From assembly GCA_039621445.1 (NCBI GenBank), contig CP154956.1, forward strand, positions 24,788,743 to 24,852,742: a DNA stretch of 64,000 nucleotides, written 5' to 3'. This document shows positions 47,180-56,544 of this stretch, one piece after another (position 1 is the first letter of the stretch; each line of letters starts with the position of its first letter). Source of the stretch: Euglena gracilis. Its lineage: Eukaryota; Euglenida; Euglenophyceae; Euglenales. The notes beneath the pieces were generated by a model that saw only the letters and a program-made list of their open reading frames with translations, did not search any database and was not told the DNA's origin. The position numbers and the translations under genes were made by a program.

Positions 47180-48175
47180 GCTTTTTGTTGCTCAACTGTT
47201 CGAGGGCCCCAAAATAACAAAATCCCTTGTGTCACCAAACCGTTTTGGGGGGCAAATCCCGTTTTGTTGCTCAACTGTTTGAGGGCCCCAAAATAACAAA
47301 ATCCCTTGTGTTACCAAATCGTTTTGGGGGGCAAATCCCTTTTTGTTGCTCAACTGTTCGAGGGCCCCAGATTAACAAAATCCCTTGTGTTACCAAACCG
47401 TTTTGGGGGGCAAATCCCTTGCTCAACTGTCCGAGGGCCCCAAAATAACAAAATCCCTTGTGTTACCAAACCGTTTTGGGGGGCAAATCCCTTTTTGTTG
47501 CTCAACTGTTCGAGGGCCCCAAAATAACAAAATCCCTTGTGTTACCAAACCGTTTTGGGGGGCAAATCCCTTTTTTGTTGCTCAACTGTTCGAGGGCCCC
47601 AAAATAACAAAATCCCTTGTGTTACCAAACCGTTTTGGGGGGCAAATCCCTTTTTGTTGCTCAACTGTTCGAGGGCCCCAAAATAACAAAATCCCTTGTG
47701 TTACCAAACCGTTTTGGGGGGCAAATCCCGTTTTGTTGCTCAACTGTTCGAGGGCCCCAAAATAACAAAATCCCTTGTGTTACCAAACCGTTTTGGGGGG
47801 CAAATCCCTTTTTGTTGCTCAACTGTTCGAGGGCCCCAAAATAACAAAATCGCTAGTGTTACCAAACCGTTTTGGGGGGCAAATGCCTTTTTGTTGCTCA
47901 ACTGTTCGAGGGCCCCAAAATAACAAAATCCCTTGTGTTACCAAACCGTTTTGGGGGGCAAATCCCGTTTTGTTGCTCAACTGTTCGAGGGCCCCAAAAT
48001 AACAAAATCCCTTGTGTTACCAAACCGTTTTGGGGGGCAAATCCCTTTTTGTTGCTCAACTGTTCGAGGGCCCCAAAATAACAAAATCCCTTGTGTTACC
48101 AAACCGTTTTGGGGGGCAAATGCCTTTTTGTTGCTCAACTGTTCGAGGGCCCCAAAATAACAAAATCCCTTGTTG
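47180..48175. repeat. 79-bp satellite (about 12.5 units)
   Basis: Units contain ACCAAACCGTTTTGGGGGGC, TTTTTGTTGCTCAACTGTTC and GAGGGCCCCAAAATAACAAA. The unit is clearly related to the 77-bp satellite at 41-43.7 kb (shared CCCCAAAATAACAAAATCCC and ACCGTTTTGG blocks) but differs at fixed positions. It abuts the GGTCGACC block on its left. Confidence 0.96.
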
Positions 48176-48235
48176 GGCACAGCCATATTCGGACCCGCAG
48201 CCCTTTGGACCAGGTAGGTGCCTCTCAGTCCCGAC

Positions 48236-48641
48236 CAGGCATTTGCTTAAGGGATTGCAGTACCCCCCGGGGGGGGGGGCTGGACTGCAGCTAGTCCAAA
48301 TTTGGCTGGTGGGTTTCTAGCAGACCCCCCCCCTCCGGGTCAACTAGCTAGCAGGGCTAGCTAGTAGAAAAAATTTTCTAGTGACCGGCACGAAGCGCCA
48401 ATTTTTTTTGGGACCCCCCAAAATGGCCCAAAATGCCCGTTTTGGGGCATTTTTGGGAATTTTTGGAACAAAATCATCCAAAAAACTGTTAAAAACCTCA
48501 TTTTTCCAGTCCGGGGGACCCCCGCCCCCCCCCACCCCCCCGGGGGGGGGAGGCGGGGCTAGCTAATCCACTTTTTCCAGTGTCTAGCCGATTGGCTAGC
48601 CAGTACCCCCCCCCCCCCGGGGGGCCTTAAGCAAATGCCTG
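48236..48641. mobile_element. Non-autonomous hAT-like element, 406 bp
   Basis: TIRs CAGGCATTTGCTTAAGG and CCTTAAGCAAATGCCTG with a perfect 8-bp duplication GTCCCGAC (48228-48235 and 48642-48649). The sequence on both sides matches the uninterrupted segment at about 8420-8450 (GTGCCTCTTAGTCCCGGC), which serves as an empty site. Same family as 24770-25007, 168 bp longer, opposite orientation. Confidence 0.9.
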
Positions 48642-49364
48642 GTCCCGACCCATCACCACTGCCTTTCCCCACTGAATGTCCGACTCTGAGGCTAGCGAGG
48701 TGCACTCCAGTTCCCCATGTCTTTCACAACCCCATTTTGTGTCATCAAACCCTCATTCAGAGAACCGCCACCCATCTTGGTGGCACCATCTGGAAACCAC
48801 TGGGGTGGGGGGATGCTCAATAGAGCTGAGAGTTGCCCCATATAGGGCCACACACCTGGGTTGGAGCATATACTCCTGCGACAAATCTTCATCAAACTTT
48901 CTCAAAGCACTAATCAATTCCTGGTATTCAATAAGTGTGTTGGTGCTTTGGAAAGTGAGCCCTTTGTGCCCCAGGGCACCTCAAACACACCGAACCACCT
49001 TTAGGGAGCTTAATTCCAATGTTTCAAGGTTGTAAAGATCAAAAATTTTGCTGACCTCTGAAACTCACGTCTCAAATTACCTTAAACACCACAAACCCCA
49101 TAAACATCATTTATGGACTGCTGGGACATTTACCGAGACTGCTGAGACTTTTGCTCCATTTGAACGATTTCCCCTGGATTTGGTTGATGTGTCGGTGCAA
49201 GACTGGGGGGGGGGGGGTAGTGGGTAGTCGGCCGACTAGTGGGGCGACTACCCAATTGGTCGGCCGACTAGGCCTGGTCGGTAACTGGTCGGCGAGATGG
49301 GGTGGGGGGGGGGTAGTGGGTAGTCGGCCGACTAGTCGGCTGACTACCCACTCTAATGTACTAA

Positions 49365-49730
49365 CGGGTCCAAACCGCCAATTTTTTGCCCCCCCCCCAT
49401 CCCCCCATGAAGAAAATCCAATGCAAACTAGTCGGTGGCTAGTCGGCGGTCATAAAAATGGTCTGTGGAGGGCCGAAATCACCCGGAAATGGTCCGGATG
49501 GGTCCAAATAAGTGGCCTCCCGGACCCGGAAAAACTGTTTTTGAGCCGAAAACGAGCGTTTTTCGACCCGCCAGCGCCCCGTTTTGGGCCGCCAACCCAT
49601 TCATTGACTTTGGGTCAAAACCGGGTCAAAAAAGTCGAAAAAATCGAAAATTTTTTTGCCCAAAACAATGTTTTTTTTGGCCTCCCGGACCCGGAAAAAC
49701 TGTTTTTGACCCATATAAGGGGGTGTTCTC
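49365..49730. repeat. Copies of 160-bp unit and of a CTAGTCGGTGGCTAGTCGG block
   Basis: The segment 49365-49520 (CTAATGTACTAACGGGTCC through GGAAATGGTCCGGATGGGTCC) recurs at 51575-51730. A single 160-bp unit of the 36-38 kb type follows at 49510-49715. Confidence 0.65.
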
Positions 49731-50074
49731 CCCGTGACCCCCCGTTAGCCCCCCCCGTGACCCCCCCGTGACCCGAACAAGGACCTTTTCGGCGAAATTT
49801 TGAGGGGAAAATTTTTGGCAGGGGATGCCTAATTTGATAAAATTCTCATGCAGATTCCTAATCTTGAGGTAAAAAATTTTCAAATTTTGGGCTTGGTGAT
49901 TCCTAATTTGGTGTCAAAATCCTAATTTCAGGTGTGGGGATTCCTAATTTCTGGAATTTTCCCCCCAAAATGCACGCTCGGTGATTCCTAATTTTGTCAC
50001 CAAAAATGTGGTGTTCCCCCCGTGACCCCACCCCTGACCCGAACCACCCCCTAAGACCCCCCCCCTATACCACC

Positions 50075-50245
50075 CCCCCCCTTTATTGTCCCCCCCCTTT
50101 ATTGTCCCTGGGCCCCGGCCGACGGGGGGTTTTTTTGGCCCGGCCAATGAAATTTCTTTGGTACCCCTTTATTGTCCCCCCCCCTTTATTGTCCGGTCGG
50201 GCCTCCCGGGGCAGGTCGGTGGGACAATAAAGGGGGGGGGGTAAG
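50075..50245. repeat. CTTTATTGTCCCCCCC foldback element
   Basis: CTTTATTGTCCCCCCC occurs three times (50080-50180), faced by GGGACAATAAAGGGGGGG at 50220-50240. Same general plan as the other C-run/G-run elements with a different terminal word. Confidence 0.6.
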
Positions 50246-50301
50246 ACCCCCCTCTGGCCGGCCGAAGGCCGGCCCTTTGGCCGGGACCGACCACCCCATA
50301 T

Positions 50302-51027
50302 CAGGGTTGGATGGTTAATCAAAAAACGGTTAATCGCTTGTGACCCCCCCCTAGGTAATCGATCGTTTGTGGGGGGGACAATTAACCACGGTTAATCGAA
50401 AAACGGTTAATCGCTTGTGGCCCCCCAGTTAATCGACTTTTTTTTTTGGCAGAAATCAAAGATGTCTTGGGTTTGGGAACATTTCTCCACCCTTTGGGGA
50501 CTTAGACACTGGGTGGGGATGGAACCCGTTGTGTGGGTAATTGAAGTTCCCTTTTGGAACAGAGGCACTTTTCAACTGCAAAACCCAAACATAACCCTTT
50601 GGAGGAGGGGTGGTAATTGTCATCAGATAAAAGAAGCTGTGACCCCAGTAATTTGTGCAATCGTCTTAGTGCTTGCTCCGTTGATGCGCTCATGCTTGTG
50701 CAAATGAATTTACGCCAACTTGGCTATCTGACCCATTAGACAAGCGAGGAGATCCGTGTGGTTTTCATTTTTTTTGGTTTGTTTGGTTCATGATCCGTCC
50801 AATGAATGAGAGTCTGAGCTTTGGTTTGGGGATGATGTTTTCAGGCACCAATTTGGCAAGGTGTACAACACCACTCCAGGGTGGGGACACATTTTTTTGT
50901 GGTGGTTAATCGAAATTAATCGAGGGAAAGGCACAGTTAATCGAAAATTGGTTAATCGCTTGTTGACCCCCAGTTAACCATGGTTAATCGCTTGACCCCA
51001 ATGATAACGGTTAATTGCCCAACCCTG
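50302..51027. mobile_element. Non-autonomous hAT-like element, 726 bp
   Basis: Ends CAGGGTTGG and CCAACCCTG, with repeated GGTTAATCG words just inside both ends. The 7-bp flanks are identical, CCCATAT (50295-50301 and 51028-51034); hAT elements give 8 bp and the eighth base differs or is ambiguous. It is inserted in an ATATAAGACCCCCC foldback, whose halves lie on either side. No transposase is visible inside. Confidence 0.65.
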
Positions 51028-51450
51028 CCCATATAAGACCCCCCCCATATAAGACCCCCCCTGGGATTTTGGCTCCCGAGGGGGGGTCTTATATGGGGGG
51101 GGCATGGTAGTCGGCCGACTACCCACTACCCCCCCCCAGTCTAGCGTTTGGCACTCGATGTGTCCATTTCAGAGCTACTTAGAGGTGAGATAGAGGTGGA
51201 GGTAGAGGTGGAGGTCCATGACATTCAGGTGGCGCATGGCGGTAGACTGGGGGGGGAGGTAGTGGGTAGTCGGCCGACAAGCCAATTTGGTACCATGCCC
51301 CCCCCATATAAGACCCCCCCCCCATATAAGACCCCCAGGCCAGCCCTTGGCCCGGACCGGCCCCCCCATATAAGACCCCCCCCCCCATATAAGACCCCCC
51401 CCTGGGATTTTGGCTCCCGAGGGGGGGTCTTATATGGGGGGGGGGGCATG
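51028..51450. repeat. ATATAAGACCCCCC foldback elements
   Basis: CCCATATAAGACCCCCC and complementary GGGGGTCTTATATGGGG words at 51030-51060, 51085-51105, 51305-51390 and 51425-51445, with cores CTGGGATTTTGGCTCCCGAG and CCTTGGCCCGGACCGGCCC. A related pair is at 38395-38420. Confidence 0.6.
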
Positions 51451-52633
51451 GTAATTTGGTAGCCAATAACCCAATTTGGTAATTGGTCGGCCGACTAGGC
51501 CTGGTCGGTAACTTGTCGGTGAGACGGGGTGGGGGGGGGGTGGTTGGTAGTCGGCTTACTAATCGGCCGACTACCCACTCTAATTTAATAACGGGTCCAA
51601 ATCGCTGACTTTTAAGCCCCCCCTATGAAGAAAATCGAATGCAAACTAGTCGGTGGCTAGTCGGTGGTCATAAAAATGGTCTGCGGCGGGCCCAAATCAC
51701 CCGGAAATGGTCCGGATGGGTCCAAATAAGTGTCTTACACCAAAATAAACACCTCCAGATAACCCTTGATGGGGGTCCAGAGGGGTAAAAAACCGATGTT
51801 TGAAAATCCAAAATCCATGAAAATACTTTAGAAATGCAAGCATTCTGCATCACGAGAGGCAGAAAATTCCCCCCTCCACCCCCATCCGAGCCTCAAATAA
51901 CAAAATCCCTTCTGTGTTGGCATCATACTCGGGGGCTAAGTCGTTTTTGTGGCTCACTTTGGCATAGGCGGGAGGTGGGGGGCTCCGGCCCCACACCCCC
52001 CCGCAAACGACAAATTCCGCTCTATTGGCCCCGTCACCCCCCCGGCGTCCCCCCGCGTCCCCACCAAGTGGCTTGGTGGCCTTTTTTTGAAGAGGCTTTT
52101 CTGCAATGTCCCGTCATGCTTGCTGTGATGAAACAAAGAAGAGGGGAGAAGGAAGAAGAACCGTAAGTGGGAAGTCAAAAAAATTTATCCTTGCCCCAAC
52201 AAGAAACGGTAATCATTCGCACCCTCACCCTTCGACTCTGCCATTTGGGGGGTGGAGGTCGTATTGCGAACAAGTACCCAAAAAACCAGTTGGCCCGCTT
52301 ATGATGGGTGATGGCCGTGACCTTGCGTGTGTCCATTTGTTTCTTCCAATTTGTTCGGCATGAATGCTGATCCTAGAATGTCCCCCGCAACCACTGCACA
52401 CATTCCCCATTTGGTGTCCTCTCACCTGGAAATTCTGATCATGGTGTAGGGGGGTTGCTATATCCTGGGGGGGGGGTAGTGGGCTTCAACCATGGTCAGC
52501 CCACGGTTGCTCTCGGTCGCTCTCGGTCGGGGGGGGGGGGGGTAGTGGGTGTGGACCGAGGTTTGGCTGAACTCGGTCGTGGGGGTCGACTTGAGGTGGG
52601 GCGACCATTGGTCGACCCCCACTCCATAACCGC

Positions 52634-53058
52634 CATAGCTGGCGTTTTTTTGTTTTTTTTTAAAAAAAAACGTTTTTTGTGTTTTTTATTAAAAAAAACG
52701 GGCAAAAAAAACGGCAAAAAAAACAAAGGGGAAAATGATGGTCCAAATTTTGCCCTTGATCGCAAGGGTGAACCAATCTTAGCTCAAATGACTTGAAAAC
52801 CAATAATTTTGGTTGTCTTCAACAAGAATGGTCAAAATAGGGCATTTTTCTGCCATTTTGGGATGTTTCAACTTGAAACGTCCCAAATTTGGTGTCTTTC
52901 TCTGACCGAGGATGGGCAAAAAAAGCTAAAATTAAAGGCAAAATTTTTTTTGCCCTGGACCCTCAATGGCGTTTTTTTTGTTTTTTTTAAAAAAAACATG
53001 TTTTTTTTTAAAAAAAACGTGTTTTTTTGACTTCGTTTTAAACGAAGTGCCAGCTATG
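52634..53058. mobile_element. Non-autonomous hAT-like element in GGTCGACC minisatellite
   Basis: Ends CATAGCTGGC and GCCAGCTATG with a perfect 8-bp duplication ATAACCGC (52626-52633 and 53059-53066), which is itself part of the minisatellite unit. The interior has long T/A runs (GTTTTTTTTAAAAAAAAC-like). A related left end, CAGAGCTGGCGTTTTTT, is at 46438. Confidence 0.85.
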
Positions 53059-53275
53059 ATAACCGCGACCCCCCCCCTTCCGAGGGGGCGACCATGGTCG
53101 ACCCCCCCACCCCATAACCGCGACCCCCCCTTCCAAGGGGCGACCATGGTCGACCCCCGCACCCGGGGGGTAGATCTGACCTGGGGGGGGGTTGTGGGCC
53201 GACCCTGGGGTCGGCCCACGGTCGCCAAAGGTCGCCATGGTCGCCAAAGGTCGTGGGTGGGTCGATGTCAAAAAA
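53059..53275. repeat. GGTCGACC minisatellite, block 2
   Basis: About two 60-bp units followed by a related GGTCGCCAAAGGTCGCCATG segment, which recurs in complement near 53410-53460. Confidence 0.8.
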
Positions 53276-53579
53276 TGCGCTCCAGGGCAAATTAGCGCAA
53301 CATACACACAAAAGGAGTTGCACACACAAGGGATTTTGTTATTTTAGGGTCACCGAACAGTTTCCTACGGCGCTACAATGCAAAAAAGACTGAGTAGGAA
53401 ATACCCATAGCGACCTTTGGCGACCTTTGGCGACCGTGGGCCGACCCTAGGGTCGGCCCACAACCAGTGTGGTGCCAAAGTCTTTTTTACGGATAAAAGA
53501 CAATTTCGACAATCCGACGCCGTCTTAAACGTCTTTTTCTGTCTTTTTCTTCGGGAAAAAAACACGACAGTTTTAGAAA

Positions 53580-53805
53580 GTCACGGTGGGTAGCACAGCT
53601 TCACCCAGACCGTGCCCCGGGCCCAGGGTAACGTCTCTTTTGGCCCTCGCCACAAGGAGAACCTCCTCATGACTCCCTGTGCCGCCACAGGTCGCGGGTT
53701 GCTATACTGAGGGGTTTACAAAGGGGTGTTCGGTGCCAGGGTGAGAGGTCAGTGGAAAATGAGCAAGGCTCATCTTCAATATATAAAGTGCCAGGGGGGG
53801 GGGCG
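53580..53805. repeat. Direct repeat flanking the hAT region, copy 1
   Basis: Shares GTGCCCCGGGCCCAGGG, TCTCTTTTGGCCCTCGCCAC and CAGGTCGCGGGTTG in order with 56008-56262. Both copies end in CTTCAATATATA followed by a G-run. Confidence 0.75.
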
Positions 53806-53839
53806 TGTGTGTTTTGGTGTTGCCTTCTTTGGCGTCTCT

Positions 53840-54690
53840 TTGACAGTTTTAAACATTCGCGGCGATCGCGGATGAAAGGACTTCCTAATTGGGAGCAAAA
53901 CTGGTGTGTTCTCCCCTTGAAACTCGTTGTTATTCTTTGTCTGGAACTCAGAATCCAACTATTTGAAGGATAAGGAATATATTGATGCAGGATTTATTGA
54001 ACGTCGAAGCAGGTATGCCCCCGTGAAGGTGACTTTTGAAGAATTGTTCTCCTGGTCTTTTCTGGTGCATCTAGACCACTTTCGAAAATTTGCCATTTTT
54101 TCCAAAATACGCTCCTTTGGGTGCCAATTTTGAGTGCCACCCTCTTGTGTGGCAGGTCTTCTATTGTGCGTTCTGTTTTTCTATCATTTTCTGGCGCACC
54201 AGATGGTTTTCTGGTGGTGTTTTACATGAAGGAACTTTTGCTTCAATTTTACAGAGAACACTTGTTGCAGCTCTGTCTTTGACCTGTGTCTTGGGACTGT
54301 TTTCACCTGGCATTGTGTGCTTTTAATTTTAGGACATGTGGCTTCATTCTGGAATTTTGCCAGATTTGCCAATGCCAGATTTGCCAATGCCCCATTTGTC
54401 TGTCATCCATGCGTTTCATGTATGATTCTTCCACTCACAGGTTCTACGTGTAGAATGTGAAGTTCAGTCAAAGAAGTTACAAAAGAAGAATAAGAAGTGA
54501 AGGTATTGGCAGCTGTTGTCAGGGTCCTGTGGTGTTTTGCAGAAAAAAAACACAGGACTCTGTTGTTGTTAATTGCCCACTTTCTGTTTTGGTTTTCACC
54601 TTTACTTGTGTTTGCAGCCTTTGACTTCCCGAAATGTTCATCTGCCAAAAGGGTTTTCTTCTTGAAGTATGTTCTGAACCCCCCTACCCT
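53840..54690 (+). other. Candidate exons of a plus-strand gene
   Basis: Several short, repeat-free open pieces are bounded by pyrimidine-rich AG acceptors and GT donors: 53845 to about 53903, about 53952-54012 (SNYLKDKEYIDAGFIERRS, donor GTATGC), 54441-54499 (VLRVECEVQSKKLQKKNK, donor GTGAAG) and from about 54618. Phases do not chain cleanly with the exons I can see, so at least one piece is missing or wrong. The product is not recognised. The series is cut off on the right by the minisatellite at 54.7 kb. Confidence 0.25.
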
Positions 54691-54699
54691 CTAACCCAC

Positions 54700-54935
54700 G
54701 GCCGCCCCTTGGAAAGGGGGGGGGTCGTGGTTATGGATTGGGGGGTCGACCATGGTCACCCCCTCGGAAGGGGGGGTCGCGGTTTTGGGGTGGGGGGGTC
54801 GACCATGGTCGCCCCCTCGGAAGGGGGGGTCGCGGTTATGGGGTGGGGGGGTCAACCACGGTCGCCCCCTCGGAAGGGGGGTCGCGGTTACGGGGTTTGG
54901 GGGGGCTCCCGGATCTGGCCTGGGGGGGGGGGGGG
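54700..54935. repeat. GGTCGACC minisatellite, block 3 (inverted)
   Basis: About four 60-bp units in the opposite orientation to blocks 1 and 2 (GGGGTCGACCATGGTCGCCC, CGGAAGGGGGGGTCGCGG). Confidence 0.88.
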
Positions 54936-55276
54936 TTGTGGGCAGTGTGGGCCTCGTCTTTTATCAGTCGTTTAAAACATCGTTTTAAATCAGTTTAAAA
55001 CCGTCGTCGAAAATCAAAAAGACGGGTTTTCGACAGTATGGAAAAAGACGTAGGGGGCTCGACGTCGTGCCGGCTAAGGGAGGCCATCCCAGCGGTCGCC
55101 CTGGGAAGCTTGCTCCATAAACTTCCAGTGTTGAAACGACTGCGGCGCCGTCCGCGAGCTAAGTAAATTTTGTCTTCGTTGTTCGGCCAATGCAAACCAG
55201 TTTGAATTCCCAGTTTCTTCCGGGAAAAAATTTTTTTCTCCGAAAACACGGGACACAAAAACGGTTTGGTAGATCA

Positions 55277-55433
55277 AGGGATTTTGTTATTTTGGGGCCC
55301 TCGAACAGTTGAGCAACAAAAAAGGGATTTGCCCCCCAAAACGGTTTGGTAACACAAGGGATTTTGTTATTTTGGGGCCCTCGAACAGTTGAGCAACAAA
55401 ACGGGATTTGCCCCCAAAAACGGTTTGGTAACT
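55277..55433. repeat. Two 79-bp satellite units inside the hAT gene
   Basis: Two units of the 79-bp satellite in inverted orientation relative to 47-48 kb. They begin immediately after the codons for a Pro-Ser-Arg-Lys-Gln motif of the hAT transposase at about 55436 and stop its frame from continuing. A further single degenerate unit is at 53322-53362. Confidence 0.85.
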
Positions 55434-55978
55434 GCTTGCGGCTGGGAACCTTGTACCCTGGACGCAGCGTGTTCAGCAAGGTCACGAAGTTGGGGTTCTC
55501 CACTGCACGGAATGGTAGCCGACAGCAAACCACGAAGCGCGCCACCAGCAGGTCCAACTTCTGGAGGGTGCGGTTGTCTGTAATTATGGGCTATGGGCAG
55601 GTTGTGACAGAGAAAAAGACAAACAAAAACATGGTGCCCTGGCCGCAGGGTCTGTTGGCGGAAAACTTTCTTCGCTGGTGGTGGGGTACAATCGGCAGCA
55701 TCGGCGTCGACCACTTCCAACGACATGGTGCCTGTGCCCTGGGAGCTGTTGCTGCCGCTGCTGCTTGCACTCGCACTTTCTCGGTCGGTGATCCGCACCG
55801 TCTCCAGCAGGCCCACAGCGATAAGGCCGGGACAGCTCTCGGCGTGCCGCCACAGTCGGCTGACCACAGCACTCTGTTCTGCTCCGCATCCACGACAGGT
55901 GGCTTTTACGCGTCCCGCAGGGTCCATACTTCGTGTATAATAGTTCCATACTGTGTCCAGCCGCTGGCCGCCAGGCAT
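55434..55978 (-). pseudogene. hAT-family transposase, N-terminal half, interrupted
   Basis: From an ATG at 55976-55978 the frame encodes a BED-type zinc finger (VWNYYTR..., CRGCG, then RLWRHAESC, giving the C-x2-C...H-x4-C signature), which binds transposon ends in hAT transposases. A short non-coding stretch (about 55570-55640, either a GT-AG intron or a frameshift) precedes the second block, LLVARFVVCCRLPFRAVENP then FVTLLNTLRPGYKVPSRK, which is the conserved region just upstream of the first catalytic Asp in hAT proteins. The catalytic core and dimerisation domain are absent: the frame runs into satellite units. The non-autonomous hAT-like elements in this window would need a transposase of this type acting in trans, but none carries visibly matching ends. 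Confidence 0.7.
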
Positions 55979-56007
55979 GGGGCACCTGAGTGAGAAAAGG
56001 ACATGTT

Positions 56008-56262
56008 CTCCACGGTGGGTAGCTCTGCTTCACCCAATCCGTGCCCCGGGCCCAGGGAAACGTCTCTTTTGGCCCTCGCCACAAGAGGAACCCCCTTGCG
56101 ACTCCCTGTGGCGCCACAGGTCGCGGGTTGTTTACACTGTGGGTGTAATGTACAACAGGGTGAAGAGTGATCTGTTCAGGGTGCGGAGGTCAGTGGTTAG
56201 AGGAAGATGAGCAAAGGTCACCTTCAATATATATTGGGCGGGGAGGGGGGCGTTTGTACCTC
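56008..56262. repeat. Direct repeat flanking the hAT region, copy 2
   Basis: Lies immediately upstream of the hAT start codon. About 200 bp align with 53580-53805 in the same orientation, with small indels. It could be the transposon's 5' region, with the 53.6-kb copy a deletion derivative. Confidence 0.7.
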
Positions 56263-56544
56263 CTTTGCCACTGGATGGCGTGTTTGTGTCGGGTTTTCGC
56301 CCTTCTTGCCGCTGGTTGGCATGTGTGCATCAGGACCCAGGGAGTGTCACCTTCGGCTTGGGCTTGGGCTTGGGCTGTTTTACTCCATGGGTTCATGGGT
56401 TGGGGTTGGCCTTGGTTTGGAGCAGATGGCTGGCGTTGGCGGCATATCAAGGAGAGGATATAGAGGAAAGGAGTATGAAGAGGGTAGGGTTTTCAAGTGG
56501 AGGGGGTGGGTTAACCAAGGTCAACTGGTGGTTTGCGAAGGTGT

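Noticed and set aside
41046-48175. Regular 77- and 79-bp repeats resembling a CRISPR array
   Set aside because: Units are directly tandem with no unique spacers and lie in an intron-rich eukaryotic region. They are satellites.
53580-53805. tRNA or other small-RNA gene suggested by CAGGTCGCGGGTTG (B-box-like)
   Set aside because: No A-box at the right distance and no cloverleaf could be drawn. It is a copy of a dispersed direct repeat.
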